From assembly GCF_000732195.1 (NCBI RefSeq), contig NZ_JNNU01000008.1, positions 124,001 through 188,000 on the forward strand: a DNA stretch of 64,000 nucleotides, written 5' to 3'. The stretch comes from Neorhizobium vignae. GTDB taxonomy: Bacteria; Pseudomonadota; Alphaproteobacteria; Rhizobiales; Rhizobiaceae. The position numbers and the translations under genes were made by a program. Every line of letters begins with the position of its first letter. Position 1 is the stretch's first letter. The notes beneath the pieces are model-generated. The model had not been told where the DNA came from. It saw nothing but the letters and a program-made list of their open reading frames with translations, and did not search any database. Below, in pieces: positions 40,671 through 49,290 of this stretch.

Positions 40671-41105
40671 ATGTACCCCATGCCGACACCCATTGGTCCC
40701 CATCTCTGTTACGCCCTCGCCGCCCGCCAGAACGCTCGGCATCTGAGCCGTCTTTACGACAATCATCTGGCCCCTGCCGGACTGTCGGTCTCGCAGTTCT
40801 CCATCCTGTCGCTGCTAGAAGCCTACCAGAGCCTCAAGATCACCAGTCTGGCCCATATGCTTAGCATGGAGCGTACGACGCTCGTCCGCGCGCTGAAGCC
40901 GCTGCAGGCAGCCGGATGGGTTGTCGCCGGGAGAGCCGACAGCGGCCGCGCCTTCGATGTCACCCTATCTCCCTCCGGCGTCGCAAAGGTGGCGGAGGCA
41001 GTCCCCCTTTGGGAAAACGCCCAGGCCGCGTTTGAGCGGGAGGTCGGACAGGACCGCGCCGTGCGCATGCGCGATGAAATCCTGGAGCTGAACCTCGGCG
41101 GGTAG
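40671..41105 (+). CDS. MarR-family regulator
   Basis: This 144-residue winged-helix protein reads CYALAARQNARHLSRLYDNH, LSVSQFSILSLLEAYQSLKI, LAHMLSMERTTLVRALKPLQ, GWVVAGRADSGRAFDVTLSP. It resembles OhrR/MarR-type regulators. No N-terminal Cys like that of OhrR is conserved, apart from Cys in HLCYALAA. The start is at 40671 or at 40680 (MPTPIG). Three copies of one palindrome in its vicinity point to a small local regulon: the NTF2-like gene, marR itself and the NmrA-like gene. Confidence 0.9.
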   Translation: MYPMPTPIGPHLCYALAARQNARHLSRLYDNHLAPAGLSVSQFSILSLLEAYQSLKITSLAHMLSMERTTLVRALKPLQAAGWVVAGRADSGRAFDVTLSPSGVAKVAEAVPLWENAQAAFEREVGQDRAVRMRDEILELNLGG

Positions 41106-41126
41106 CTCCCTTTTTTACCCAAAACT

Positions 41127-41138
41127 GTGTAATTACAC
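41127..41138. promoter_or_regulatory. MarR-type operator 3 (before the NmrA-like gene)
   Basis: GTGTAATTACAC is a perfect palindrome 34 bases before the ATG at 41173, in the same GTGYAATTRCAC class as the sites at 40561 and 40653. Confidence 0.78.
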
Positions 41139-41172
41139 ACCTTATGATGCAGCCAAACACAAGGAGATAGAA

Positions 41173-42066
41173 ATGACCGACACGTTCCTGGTCACCGGCG
41201 CGACCGGTGAGACCGGCCGCTACACCGTCCAACGTCTGCTCGAGAAGGGTCATGCCGTCAGGGCTATGGTCCACAAGGAGGACCAGCGGGCCGAGGCGCT
41301 TCGCAGCGACGGCGCGGAGGTCGTGGTCGGCGACCTCTTCGAGCATGACGACGTTATCCGCGCCGCCGCCGGCACCGCCGCCGCCTATTTCTGCTATCCC
41401 GTCCGTCCTGGCATCATCCAGACGACGGCATATTTCGCAGACGCGGCCAAGCGCGCCGGGCTCAAAGCCGTGATCAACATGTCGCAGATCTCCGCGCGCG
41501 AAGATTCCAAGAGCCATGCGGCGCGCGATCACTGGATCGCCGAGCGGATCTTCGACTGGTCGGGTGTTCCCACCATCCACCTGCGGCCGACCTTCTTCTC
41601 GCAATGGCTGCTCTACCCGTTTGCACGCAAGACGATCGTCGAGCAGAGCATCATTGATCTGCCCTACGGCGCTGGCCGTCATGCGCCGATCGCCGCCGAG
41701 GACCAGGCCCGGTTGATTGCTGCGCTGCTGGTCGATCCGGCCGCCCATATCGGCAAGACCTACACGCTGCACGGACCGACCGAGCTTGACCAGCCGGGCA
41801 TCGCCGCAGCCATCAGCGAGGTGCTCGGCCGCAAGGTCAGCTACCAGCCGCTGACCATCCCCGCCTATCGCGATCGCCTGGAAAAGTTCGGCCTGCCGGA
41901 ATTTCTGATCCAGCATTTCTGCGCGATCGCCCTCGATTACCAGAACGGCATATTCTCGGGCGCCGACAAGATCATCGCCGAAGTGACGGGAGTGCCGCCG
42001 ATGACCGTTCAGGACTTCGTCGCGTCGCATCGGGCCGCCTTCAATACACTGGACGCGGCGGCGTAA
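41173..42066 (+). CDS. NmrA-family NAD(P)-binding protein
   Basis: This 297-residue atypical SDR begins TFLVTGATGETGRYTVQRLL (NAD(P) loop GATGETG) and shows DGAEVVVGDLFEHDDVIRAA and LRPTFFSQWLLYPFA. NmrA-like proteins bind NADP and can sense redox state or act as azo/quinone reductases. A ribosome site AAGGAGATAG precedes the ATG. A MarR operator lies upstream, so the gene is controlled by the adjacent MarR repressor. Confidence 0.9.
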   Translation: MTDTFLVTGATGETGRYTVQRLLEKGHAVRAMVHKEDQRAEALRSDGAEVVVGDLFEHDDVIRAAAGTAAAYFCYPVRPGIIQTTAYFADAAKRAGLKAVINMSQISAREDSKSHAARDHWIAERIFDWSGVPTIHLRPTFFSQWLLYPFARKTIVEQSIIDLPYGAGRHAPIAAEDQARLIAALLVDPAAHIGKTYTLHGPTELDQPGIAAAISEVLGRKVSYQPLTIPAYRDRLEKFGLPEFLIQHFCAIALDYQNGIFSGADKIIAEVTGVPPMTVQDFVASHRAAFNTLDAAA

Positions 42067-42187
42067 GTCGCTCCGGCGCGCCCGACGGAACATCGCCATC
42101 ACCGGGTCGGAAGCACCGGCTCCGTCCGAGATGCTGGTGGCGGCGCGGTGCACGCGCCGCCCGGCCAATCTTTCCAGGAGAAGCAAG

Positions 42188-42964
42188 TTGAACATCGACC
42201 TATCAGGTAAAGTCGCCCTCATTACAGGATCTACCGAAGGCATCGGATTTGCCATTGCCCGCGGGCTCCATGAGGCGGGTGCAGACGTGATCATCAACGG
42301 CCGCACCCAGCATAAGGTCGATACGGCGGTGGCGCGCCTCGGCAGCCGTGCCCGCGGTCATGCGCTCGATCTCGCCAGCGCCGAAGGATGCGACGCCATG
42401 ATCCTGGCCGAACCGGAGCCGGACATCGTCGTCAGCAATCTTGGCATCTTTCAGCCTCTGGATTTCTTCGAGACCGACGATGCGATCTGGGACCGCCACT
42501 GGCAGGTCAACGTCATGGCCGGCGTGCGCCTGGCTCGTGCCTACCTTCCGAAAATGGCTGCCAAGTCGTGGGGGCGCTTCATCTTCCTCGGTTCGGAATC
42601 CGCCTTCAATATTCCCGTCGAGATGATCCACTACGGCGTCAGCAAGACCGCCGACGTCGCTGTCGCGCGCGGTCTTGCCAAGCGCATGGCTGGCACGGGA
42701 GTGACGGTGAACTCGGTGCTACCCGGCCCGACCATGTCCGAAGGCGCCGCCGAGATGCTCAAGGGGCACGTCACCTCCGAGCGGACCTTCGAGCAAGTCG
42801 GCATCGACTTCGTCAAAACACATCGCCCGACCTCAGTTCTCCAGCGGCCGGCAACCGTCGAGGAAGTCGCGAATATGGTGGTCTATGTCGCCTCTCCTCT
42901 CTCGTCCGCCACGACCGGCGCGGCGCTGAGAGTCGACGGCGGTGTCGTGGACTCGCTCGTGTAG
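42188..42964 (+). CDS. Short-chain dehydrogenase, TTG start
   Basis: This 258-residue SDR is read from TTG 42188 (MNIDLSGKVALITGS), because AGGAG sits seven bases upstream and the conserved N-terminus begins there. It has ITGSTEGIGFAIARGLHEAG, SNLGIFQP in place of the usual NNAG, FLGSESAFNIPVEMIHYGVSKTADV (catalytic Ser-Tyr-Lys) and a typical end, TTGAALRVDGG. It follows the NmrA-like gene by 121 bases, so both are likely in the MarR-controlled unit. Confidence 0.9.
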   Translation: MNIDLSGKVALITGSTEGIGFAIARGLHEAGADVIINGRTQHKVDTAVARLGSRARGHALDLASAEGCDAMILAEPEPDIVVSNLGIFQPLDFFETDDAIWDRHWQVNVMAGVRLARAYLPKMAAKSWGRFIFLGSESAFNIPVEMIHYGVSKTADVAVARGLAKRMAGTGVTVNSVLPGPTMSEGAAEMLKGHVTSERTFEQVGIDFVKTHRPTSVLQRPATVEEVANMVVYVASPLSSATTGAALRVDGGVVDSLV

Positions 42965-43063
42965 CACCCATCCAAAGGCGCCCGGCAGTTATCGAGCTCC
43001 TCAGACCCCTGTCTTCTCGGGCCGCGGCGACGTGTTGCCCTCCAACCTCTGAAGGAATCGTCC

Positions 43064-43837
43064 ATGAGCACCAGCGCCATGCCGCTTACCCAACCGAAGC
43101 GGCGGATCGACGCCGATACCCGGTTCGAAGCTATTGATTTCGTGAACCGGGTCAATTTCCTGTTCGACCGCTGGCAACCGGAGGAACTACTTGCCGCGTT
43201 CTCGGACGATGTGATCGTCGATCATCCGCTTGGCCGAAGTGCCGGCAAAGAGGAGTTGGCGGCATTCCTGAAGGCCTACGAGCCCATCACCCATGGCGTT
43301 CGGCGGCACAACTGCAACCACGTGATCGACGCCGGACCGGGCGACGACATCATCGTCACCTACTACATCCTGCTTATCCGCATCGCTCCATCGAGCGAGG
43401 CAGGCAAACTCAAGTTCGCGCCGATGGAAATCATGGAATTCGACGACCATCTGCCGAAGCTGATCTCCTACGCCATGGTCACGGATCGGCTCACCAGGAC
43501 GGAATTGCCCGCCCACCTCGAGCAGCTTGCCGACCAAGCGCGCAATTATGTCGAGGCTGCCAGTTCCGCCAATACGCGCAAGGCCTATGCCTCCGACTGG
43601 AAGCATTTTTCCGGATGGTGCCGTCGCCAAGGGCTGGAGATCCTGCCGCCCAACCCACACACCGTCGGCCTCTACATCACCGCGTGTGCCGGTGGCAGTG
43701 ACGCCGCCTCGGGTGCGGCGATCGCCGGCCGCAAGCCGAATTCGGTCACGACGATCGACGGCGGCTGTCGGCGATCACCTGAAACTATTCCGTGGCGCAG
43801 AAAGCTTGCTGCCGTTGATTGTCGAATGGCACGATAG
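43064..43837 (+). CDS. Chimera: NTF2-like protein joined to the N-terminus of a tyrosine recombinase
   Basis: Residues 1 to about 145 are a SnoaL/NTF2-like domain (FEAIDFVNRVNFLFDRWQPE, DVIVDHPLGRSAGKEELAAF, KFAPMEIMEFDDHLPKLISY). From about residue 146 the reading becomes the SAM-like start of a rhizobial integrase: LPAHLEQLADQARNYVEAAS, NTRKAYASDWKHFSGWCRRQ, NPHTVGLYITACAGG. It breaks at GRKPNSVTTI: a missing base turns ERRLSAIT into DGGCRRSP. The product is a deletion or insertion scar, with the NTF2 domain possibly still folding. Ribosome site GAAGGA precedes ATG 43064. Confidence 0.75.
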   Translation: MSTSAMPLTQPKRRIDADTRFEAIDFVNRVNFLFDRWQPEELLAAFSDDVIVDHPLGRSAGKEELAAFLKAYEPITHGVRRHNCNHVIDAGPGDDIIVTYYILLIRIAPSSEAGKLKFAPMEIMEFDDHLPKLISYAMVTDRLTRTELPAHLEQLADQARNYVEAASSANTRKAYASDWKHFSGWCRRQGLEILPPNPHTVGLYITACAGGSDAASGAAIAGRKPNSVTTIDGGCRRSPETIPWRRKLAAVDCRMAR

Positions 43838-43973
43838 GCGTCTTATCGATCGCGACGGCAGTCACCGGCACGCAGCCGTGACCACCAAAGGGTGGAAATC
43901 CTGTTTTGCTGTTATCTGGTGCAATAGCGAAAAAGACCAGGCATCTGCGCTTTCGCAAAAATCCTGATATTCG

Positions 43974-44453
43974 CTACAAGGGCGGCAGCCGCCTTTTGAC
44001 GGACGTTCCTTTGATGACGGCCGTGCTGGTGACGGCATGTTCTGAGAGCGCTTCAAGAACATCGTCCATCTGCTCGATCGTATTGACCACGAGGCGAGCA
44101 AGGAAAGGGTCGTCGCCGGTTATCTTGTCGCACTCGACAAACTCCGGCCTCTCTTGAATGAGCCGTTCGACAAGATGAAGCTTGCCGGGCAATGGCCGGA
44201 TTCTCACCATCGCCCTGATCTGGTAGCCGATGGCGCGAGCGTCAACGTCGATGGTAAAGCCTTGGATGATCCCAGCGGCCTCGAGCCGGCGAACCCGTTC
44301 CGACACACTCGGCGCCGACATGCCGACGGTGCGGGCAAGCTCGCTCATCGACAGACGAGCATCGGAATCCAGTGCGGCAAGAATCTGCGCATCCGTGGCG
44401 TCGATGGAAGATTTTCCAGTTTGAAGGTTTGGATGTGATTTCGCTTTCGACAT
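43974..44453 (-). CDS. Lrp/AsnC-family regulator
   Basis: This 159-residue protein has the helix-turn-helix IDATDAQILAALDSDARLSM, SELARTVGMSAPSVSERVRR, AAGIIQGFTIDVDARAIGYQ, and the RAM ligand domain (VECDKITGDDPFLARLVVNT). ATG 44453 is chosen over the TTG at 44471. It diverges from the EamA exporter at 44539 across 85 bases, a common pair in which an Lrp-type regulator senses an amino acid and switches on its exporter. Confidence 0.9.
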   Translation of the reverse strand: MSKAKSHPNLQTGKSSIDATDAQILAALDSDARLSMSELARTVGMSAPSVSERVRRLEAAGIIQGFTIDVDARAIGYQIRAMVRIRPLPGKLHLVERLIQERPEFVECDKITGDDPFLARLVVNTIEQMDDVLEALSEHAVTSTAVIKGTSVKRRLPPL

Positions 44454-44538
44454 GGAAAGCAATTTACCCAATCATATGCCGCCATACCATATAAATCAGC
44501 CGGATCGCATTGCATGATGCTCGCAACAGGAGAACATC

Positions 44539-45480
44539 ATGCTGCTTGGGATCGCCGCCGGCCTCACCACTTGCGCTCTATGGGGGCTGACTTTCATCGC
44601 CCCACGCGCCGTTGCACCGTTCACGACATGGGATTTGACGATCGCTCGGTATGGCATCTTCGGGCTTGCCTGCCTGCTGCTGATGGTTGATCGGCGGTTC
44701 CGGCCCGCGGGCATAGCCCCTTCGCGGCTCCTGATCGGGATGCTCCTTGGTGGAGCGGGGTATGTCGGATACTTCATCAGCGCAGCGTTTGCGGTTCAGC
44801 TCGCCGGCGCGGCCGTTCCGCCTGTCATCATCGGAACCATGCCGGTGTTCCTGGCGATCATCGCCAATGTCAGGGAACGAACGGCTCCATGGATAGCACT
44901 CGCGCTGCCTTTGGTGCTGATCGCGATCGGCGTGGCGATTGTGAATGCCGCGACGATCAGCGCGGCTCATGTAGCTGATACCTCTTCGATCTTGCTCGGC
45001 GTTCTCGCCAGCTCGGCAGCGCTGGCGATCTGGATCGCCTACGGATTGGTGAATGCGGCCGTCATGCGTTCGGCCAACGCGCCGGATGGTCTGCAGTGGA
45101 CAGGACTGCAAGGTGTTGGCGCAGCGATCGGAAGTCTTCTCCTGCTACCGCTTGCATCATTCGATCTCGCACGTACGGCATCAGCTCCGGAGGCACTTCG
45201 CTTCATTGCGTGGGCACTGGTCATGGGACTGGCCGGCTCGTGGTTCGCGACCTGGTGCTGGGTAATCGCTTCTCGTCGTCTGCCGCTGGCGCTCGCGGCC
45301 CAGCTCATCGTTGCGGAAACGGTCTTCAGCCTCGCTTACGGCTTCATATTCGAGGGCCGATTCCCATCTCCCGCCGAGTCGATCGGAGCGACGATGCAAC
45401 TCGCCGGCGTGTGCTTCGCTATCGCAGTTTTTAGCAAGTCGCGTGAGTCGTCCGGCTTGTCGCAAAACTCAGCCGCATAA
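44539..45480 (+). CDS. EamA/DMT-family exporter
   Basis: This 313-residue membrane protein has about ten helices in two EamA repeats: GIAAGLTTCALWGLTFIAPR, VQLAGAAVPPVIIGTMPVFL, GVLASSAALAIWIAYGLVNA, LPLALAAQLIVAETVFSLAY. The ribosome site CAGGAG precedes its ATG. Family members export amino acids, nucleobases or drugs. The divergent Lrp regulator suggests an amino-acid substrate. Confidence 0.9.
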   Translation: MLLGIAAGLTTCALWGLTFIAPRAVAPFTTWDLTIARYGIFGLACLLLMVDRRFRPAGIAPSRLLIGMLLGGAGYVGYFISAAFAVQLAGAAVPPVIIGTMPVFLAIIANVRERTAPWIALALPLVLIAIGVAIVNAATISAAHVADTSSILLGVLASSAALAIWIAYGLVNAAVMRSANAPDGLQWTGLQGVGAAIGSLLLLPLASFDLARTASAPEALRFIAWALVMGLAGSWFATWCWVIASRRLPLALAAQLIVAETVFSLAYGFIFEGRFPSPAESIGATMQLAGVCFAIAVFSKSRESSGLSQNSAA

Positions 45481-45747
45481 ATCCGACTTTTGCCTTTGAG
45501 TAGACTCGCTGAGCGTTCATGCTTCACGATGGCTTTCAATGCGTCTGCGTTAATGTGCGTCAATCATGACGAACATTAACAGCGGCTTCAATCAGTTCGA
45601 GCGAGAAGGATTACGGATAACCACTCCGCCGCTCTCAGGCATGGGTTCCCCGGAGGGGCACGGATTCCGATCGCCCGCCTACAGCTTCGTAGACGTCCCG
45701 AAGCGCTTGCGGTAATGGCAAAGGCAGGAAGACAGTCGGAGAAAAGA

Positions 45748-47040
45748 ATGCCTGAGCGGGATGCCATCGTCGTCGGCGCGGGGTTTACGGGCCTCAGCGC
45801 CGCGCTGGAGCTTGTCGGTGCGGGGCTCGACGTGCTGCTGCTCGAAGCGCGCGATCGGGTCGGCGGCAAGGTCGAGTCCGAGACGCTGTCGGACGGTACG
45901 CGCGTCGATACCGGCGGGCAGTTCTTCTGCCGCGACATGAGCCGGCTGATGGCGCTGATCGTCGAGAACGGCAAGACGCCGGTCATGACCCACTACGATG
46001 GCGAGATGATCTATCGACCGGCGGTCCCGCCGCAGCAGGGTTTTGCGCGCTGGCAGGGGGTCGATGCGTTGCGCGACCGGATGATCGCCACCGATCCGGA
46101 CGACCCGAAACTCGCGAGACTGACGGTCGCCGATTGGGTGGCCCGGCAGGACGACGTGCCCCCCGACGTGAGCAAAAGCTTCCTCCGGTTGATCAAGGGC
46201 CTCTGGTGCCGCGCGCCGGAGGAAATCGCCTTCACCTGGCTTGCATCGAACGACCGGCGCATCACCAATACCTATTCGGAAATGGAAATGTTCCTGCCCG
46301 GCACGCTGCATGCGCTGGCCGATCAGCTCGCCGCCAGGCTTGGGGACCGGCTGCGCCTCGGCACAGCCGTGACAGGCATCGAATATTCCAACGTTGGCGC
46401 CACCGTCATCGCCGGTGCTGAACGGTTCTCGGCGAACCGCGTCATCCTGGCGCTGCCACCGGTGATGATCCGGCGACTTCCGTTTTCGCCCGCTCTCCCC
46501 GACCGGTTGCAGAAGGCGCTTTCCGCCTGGGCGCCCGGCCTTTCGATCAAGTTGCAGGTCAGTTACGACAAGCCGTTCTGGCGCGAGCAGGGGCTTTCCG
46601 GCGCCGTGATGTGGCACGAACCCCAGGGCCTCTACGCCTGCGATGCCAGCCACGACGACTACGCCGGCCTGATCGTTTTTGTCGGTGGGCCGGAAGCGCA
46701 GCAATGGCACGGGCTGCCACGCGGGGAACTCATCGCTTTCATCCGCGAACAGCTGACCGCGGCTTTCGGCCCCGAAGGCGGCAATCCTCGCGACATCCAT
46801 GTCCGCGACTGGGTCGATGATCCCTGGAGCGGCGGCGCCTATAGCGACGTCATCATCGATCTCGACGCCCGTTATGCGGAAGAGATCATCGACGACGGTA
46901 TTTCGCCGGTGCATTTCGCGTCGTCGGAGCTCTCCCCGTCCTATCCGGGTTATGTCGAAGGCGCGATCGTCGCGGGCAGGCTGGCGGCGGCACGGGTCAT
47001 CGCTGCCACGCTACGCGGCCACTCCGAGGTCAGCGATTGA
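45748..47040 (+). CDS. FAD-dependent amine oxidase (monoamine/polyamine type)
   Basis: This 430-residue flavoenzyme begins DAIVVGAGFTGLSAALELVG (dinucleotide loop), with LLLEARDRVGGKVESETL (the RxGG motif), TYSEMEMFLPGTLHALADQL and the C-terminal FAD-binding part HFASSELSPSYPGYVEGAIV. It matches the flavin monoamine oxidase family, which oxidises amines to imines with oxygen. ATG 45748 follows CGGAGAAAAG; the earlier ATG at 45715 has no ribosome site. It begins the catabolic group that continues into the GntR and DadA-like genes. Confidence 0.9.
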   Translation: MPERDAIVVGAGFTGLSAALELVGAGLDVLLLEARDRVGGKVESETLSDGTRVDTGGQFFCRDMSRLMALIVENGKTPVMTHYDGEMIYRPAVPPQQGFARWQGVDALRDRMIATDPDDPKLARLTVADWVARQDDVPPDVSKSFLRLIKGLWCRAPEEIAFTWLASNDRRITNTYSEMEMFLPGTLHALADQLAARLGDRLRLGTAVTGIEYSNVGATVIAGAERFSANRVILALPPVMIRRLPFSPALPDRLQKALSAWAPGLSIKLQVSYDKPFWREQGLSGAVMWHEPQGLYACDASHDDYAGLIVFVGGPEAQQWHGLPRGELIAFIREQLTAAFGPEGGNPRDIHVRDWVDDPWSGGAYSDVIIDLDARYAEEIIDDGISPVHFASSELSPSYPGYVEGAIVAGRLAAARVIAATLRGHSEVSD

Positions 47041-47118
47041 TGCTCCGATAGGAATTCTCGTTCAGGAGATCGATCCGAGCAAACCGCACCCCATCCGTTC
47101 TGTCACCTGAGAGCTTTC

Positions 47119-47144
47119 CTGTCGACAACACGTGTGCAATTGTC
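47119..47144. promoter_or_regulatory. GntR-type operator candidate
   Basis: CTGTCGACAA with the core palindrome TGTCGACA (47120-47127) lies 36 bases before the gntR ATG. GACAA at 47124 and TTGTC at 47140 form a second, wider dyad. The same ten bases recur at 49233-49242, upstream of the peptidase gene. FCD-type GntR proteins bind short TGT/ACA dyads of this kind. Confidence 0.5.
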
Positions 47145-47179
47145 CTGTCGCATTGGCTTGCGACGCAGAACGGTGAACG

Positions 47180-47896
47180 ATGACGACAAACGAACCTGCA
47201 GAAACGGATATCCCCCGCACCCGCGGCTCCGGGACGCAGAGCGTCTATACGGTTCTGCGCCGGGAAATCCTCGCCATGGCCTTGGCCCCCGGCAGCCCGC
47301 TCGACGAGGTCCGGCTGTCGGAGCGTTTCGGCATGTCGCGCACCCCGATCCGCGAAGCATTGTTGCGGCTTTCCGGCGATGGTCTCGTCACCACGCTGCC
47401 GAACCGCAACACCATCGTCGCGACGATCGATTTCGCCTCTCTGCCTCCTTATTTCGATGCGCTGACGCTGATGTACCGCGTCACCACCCGCGGTGCCGCC
47501 ATGCGCGCGACGCCGCAGGCGATGGGCGAGATCCGCAAGCGGCAGGCGGAGTTTGCTGCAGCGGTTGCCGCCCACGACGCCTTCGCGATGATCGAGGCGA
47601 ACCGGGAATTTCACGTGGCGATCGCCGAACTTGCCGGCAATTCCTATTACACCACCTTCTTCGCCCGGCTGCTCGATGAGGGGCGCCGCATTCTGCGCCT
47701 CTATTATCGTACGTTCGATGACCGGCTGCCACGCCAGTATGTCGACGAACACGAGGAGATGATCGCCGCCATCGAAGCGCGCGACGTCGAGCGCTCCGAC
47801 AGGCTCGCCATCAAGCATGCGGAACAGATCGTCCGGCAGATCCAGGATTATATCGCCCGCGATCTCGGCAATCCGATCGATCTTGCCGCTTCCTGA
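47180..47896 (+). CDS. GntR-family (FCD/FadR subfamily) regulator
   Basis: This 238-residue regulator has a winged helix (VYTVLRREILAMALAPGSPL, DEVRLSERFGMSRTPIREAL) and an all-helical FCD ligand domain with metal-ligand histidines (NREFHVAIAELAGNSYYTTF, DEHEEMIAAIEARDVERSDR, AIKHAEQIVRQ). Such proteins sense small organic acids or amino acids. It sits between the amine oxidase and the DadA-like genes on one strand, so it likely controls this catabolic group. TGTCGACA sites support that. Confidence 0.91.
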   Translation: MTTNEPAETDIPRTRGSGTQSVYTVLRREILAMALAPGSPLDEVRLSERFGMSRTPIREALLRLSGDGLVTTLPNRNTIVATIDFASLPPYFDALTLMYRVTTRGAAMRATPQAMGEIRKRQAEFAAAVAAHDAFAMIEANREFHVAIAELAGNSYYTTFFARLLDEGRRILRLYYRTFDDRLPRQYVDEHEEMIAAIEARDVERSDRLAIKHAEQIVRQIQDYIARDLGNPIDLAAS

Positions 47897-47934
47897 CCCG
47901 CCACCTTCCGCATTCGTTTCACAGGACAGAAATC

Positions 47935-49185
47935 ATGAACTTCTCTTCGGTCGACGCCGTTGTCATCGGCTCGGGCATAATCGGCACGATGTCGGCGCAA
48001 TATCTGCTGGACGACGGACGTTCGGTGCTGATGATCGAGCGCGGCGAGGTTGCCAGGGGTGCAAGCAGCGGCAATGCCGGCATTCTCGCCTTTCCGGAAA
48101 TAATCCCGATCGCCGCACCCGGCATGATGCGGAAGGCGCCGAAATGGCTGCTCGATCCGCTCGGTCCCCTCAGCCTGCCGCCTTCCAATGCGCTCAATAT
48201 GGTGCCGTGGCTGTGGCGCCTCTGGCGTGCCAGCGCCCGGCCGGCCTATGAGCGCACCGTGGGCGTGCATGCCAGGATGATGCCTATGGCGCGCAGCGAA
48301 ATGCTGCAAACCGTCGAACGCGCCGGCCTTCGGGCGATGGTGAAGCAGACCGGCACGCTCGACCTCTACGACAGCGAGGCAAGCCTCAATGCCGCATCTG
48401 ATGACTGGCAGGCGAAACGCAAGGCCGGTTTCGAATTCCAGACGGTCGGTCGCGGCGAGATCGACTCTCTGCAGCCGGGCCTTGCGCCGCAGTTCCGGCA
48501 CGGCATTTTCACCCCTTCGGGCCTGCAGGTTTCCGATCCGCTGGACTTCACCCAGGCCCTGTTCGGTAACGCCATGTCCCGCGGCGCATCGCTGAGGATT
48601 GGTGAAGTCATCCGTATCGAGCCGATAAACGATGGCGCCAGGGTTATCCTTGCGGATGGCGCTCTCTTCGATGCAAAGACCGTCGTGCTCGCCGGCGGCG
48701 CCTGGTCGAAGAAGATCGTAACCGGCCTCGGCGACCATGCCCCGCTCGAAACCGAGCGCGGTTATAATACGACGCTGCCGCAAGGGGCCTTCCCGCTTCA
48801 CCGCCAGCTTTATTTCAACGACCACGGCTTCGTCGTCACCCCGCTTTCCACCGGCATCCGGATCGGCGGGGCCGTCGAGCTCGGCGGGCTGACACTGGCG
48901 CCGAACTACAAGCGATCGGAGGCGATGCTGAAAAAGGCGAAAAGCTTCCTGCCCGACCTGAAGACCGATGGTGGCCGCCAATGGATGGGTTTTCGTCCCT
49001 CTATGCCGGACTGTCTGCCGGTCATCAGTGCCTCGACCGCCACGCCAGCGATCATCTATGCCTTTGGCCACGGGCATCTCGGGCTCACACAGTCGGCTGC
49101 GACCGGCCGACTGGTCGCCGATATTGCCGCACGCCGGAACCCTGTACTCGATATCGAACCTTACAGCATCAGCCGGTTTCGCTGA
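47935..49185 (+). CDS. DadA-like FAD-dependent D-amino-acid/imino-acid dehydrogenase
   Basis: This 416-residue DAO-type flavoprotein begins DAVVIGSGIIGTMSAQYLLD, then GASSGNAGILAFPEIIPIAA (the SxGNAG signature), with GTLDLYDSEASLNA and MGFRPSMPDCLPVISAS near the C-terminus. It oxidises D-amino or cyclic imino acids and passes electrons to the membrane. It follows the GntR gene by 38 bases. With the DHDPS-like gene downstream, it resembles the hydroxyproline-type pathways of rhizobia, where this enzyme family oxidises cis-4-hydroxy-D-proline; that substrate is not proven here. Confidence 0.88.
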   Translation: MNFSSVDAVVIGSGIIGTMSAQYLLDDGRSVLMIERGEVARGASSGNAGILAFPEIIPIAAPGMMRKAPKWLLDPLGPLSLPPSNALNMVPWLWRLWRASARPAYERTVGVHARMMPMARSEMLQTVERAGLRAMVKQTGTLDLYDSEASLNAASDDWQAKRKAGFEFQTVGRGEIDSLQPGLAPQFRHGIFTPSGLQVSDPLDFTQALFGNAMSRGASLRIGEVIRIEPINDGARVILADGALFDAKTVVLAGGAWSKKIVTGLGDHAPLETERGYNTTLPQGAFPLHRQLYFNDHGFVVTPLSTGIRIGGAVELGGLTLAPNYKRSEAMLKKAKSFLPDLKTDGGRQWMGFRPSMPDCLPVISASTATPAIIYAFGHGHLGLTQSAATGRLVADIAARRNPVLDIEPYSISRFR

Positions 49186-49232
49186 CATCGGCGGCGGCGG
49201 AACGCCGGGGCGCCGAGCTGCGCCGAATATCT

Positions 49233-49242
49233 CTGTCGACAA
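49233..49242. promoter_or_regulatory. Second TGTCGACA site (before the M24 peptidase gene)
   Basis: CTGTCGACAA is identical at ten of ten bases to 47119-47128 and lies 49 bases before the start at 49291. It could be a GntR binding site in an internal promoter. Confidence 0.45.
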
Positions 49243-49290
49243 ACTGACTACAAGAAGGTATAACCGCAGCGAAATCGAAAGGAACCGGAC

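Noticed and set aside
45679..46914. Minus-strand frame of 411 codons over the amine oxidase
   Set aside because: The plus strand encodes an unmistakable FAD amine oxidase; the antisense translation shows no domain.
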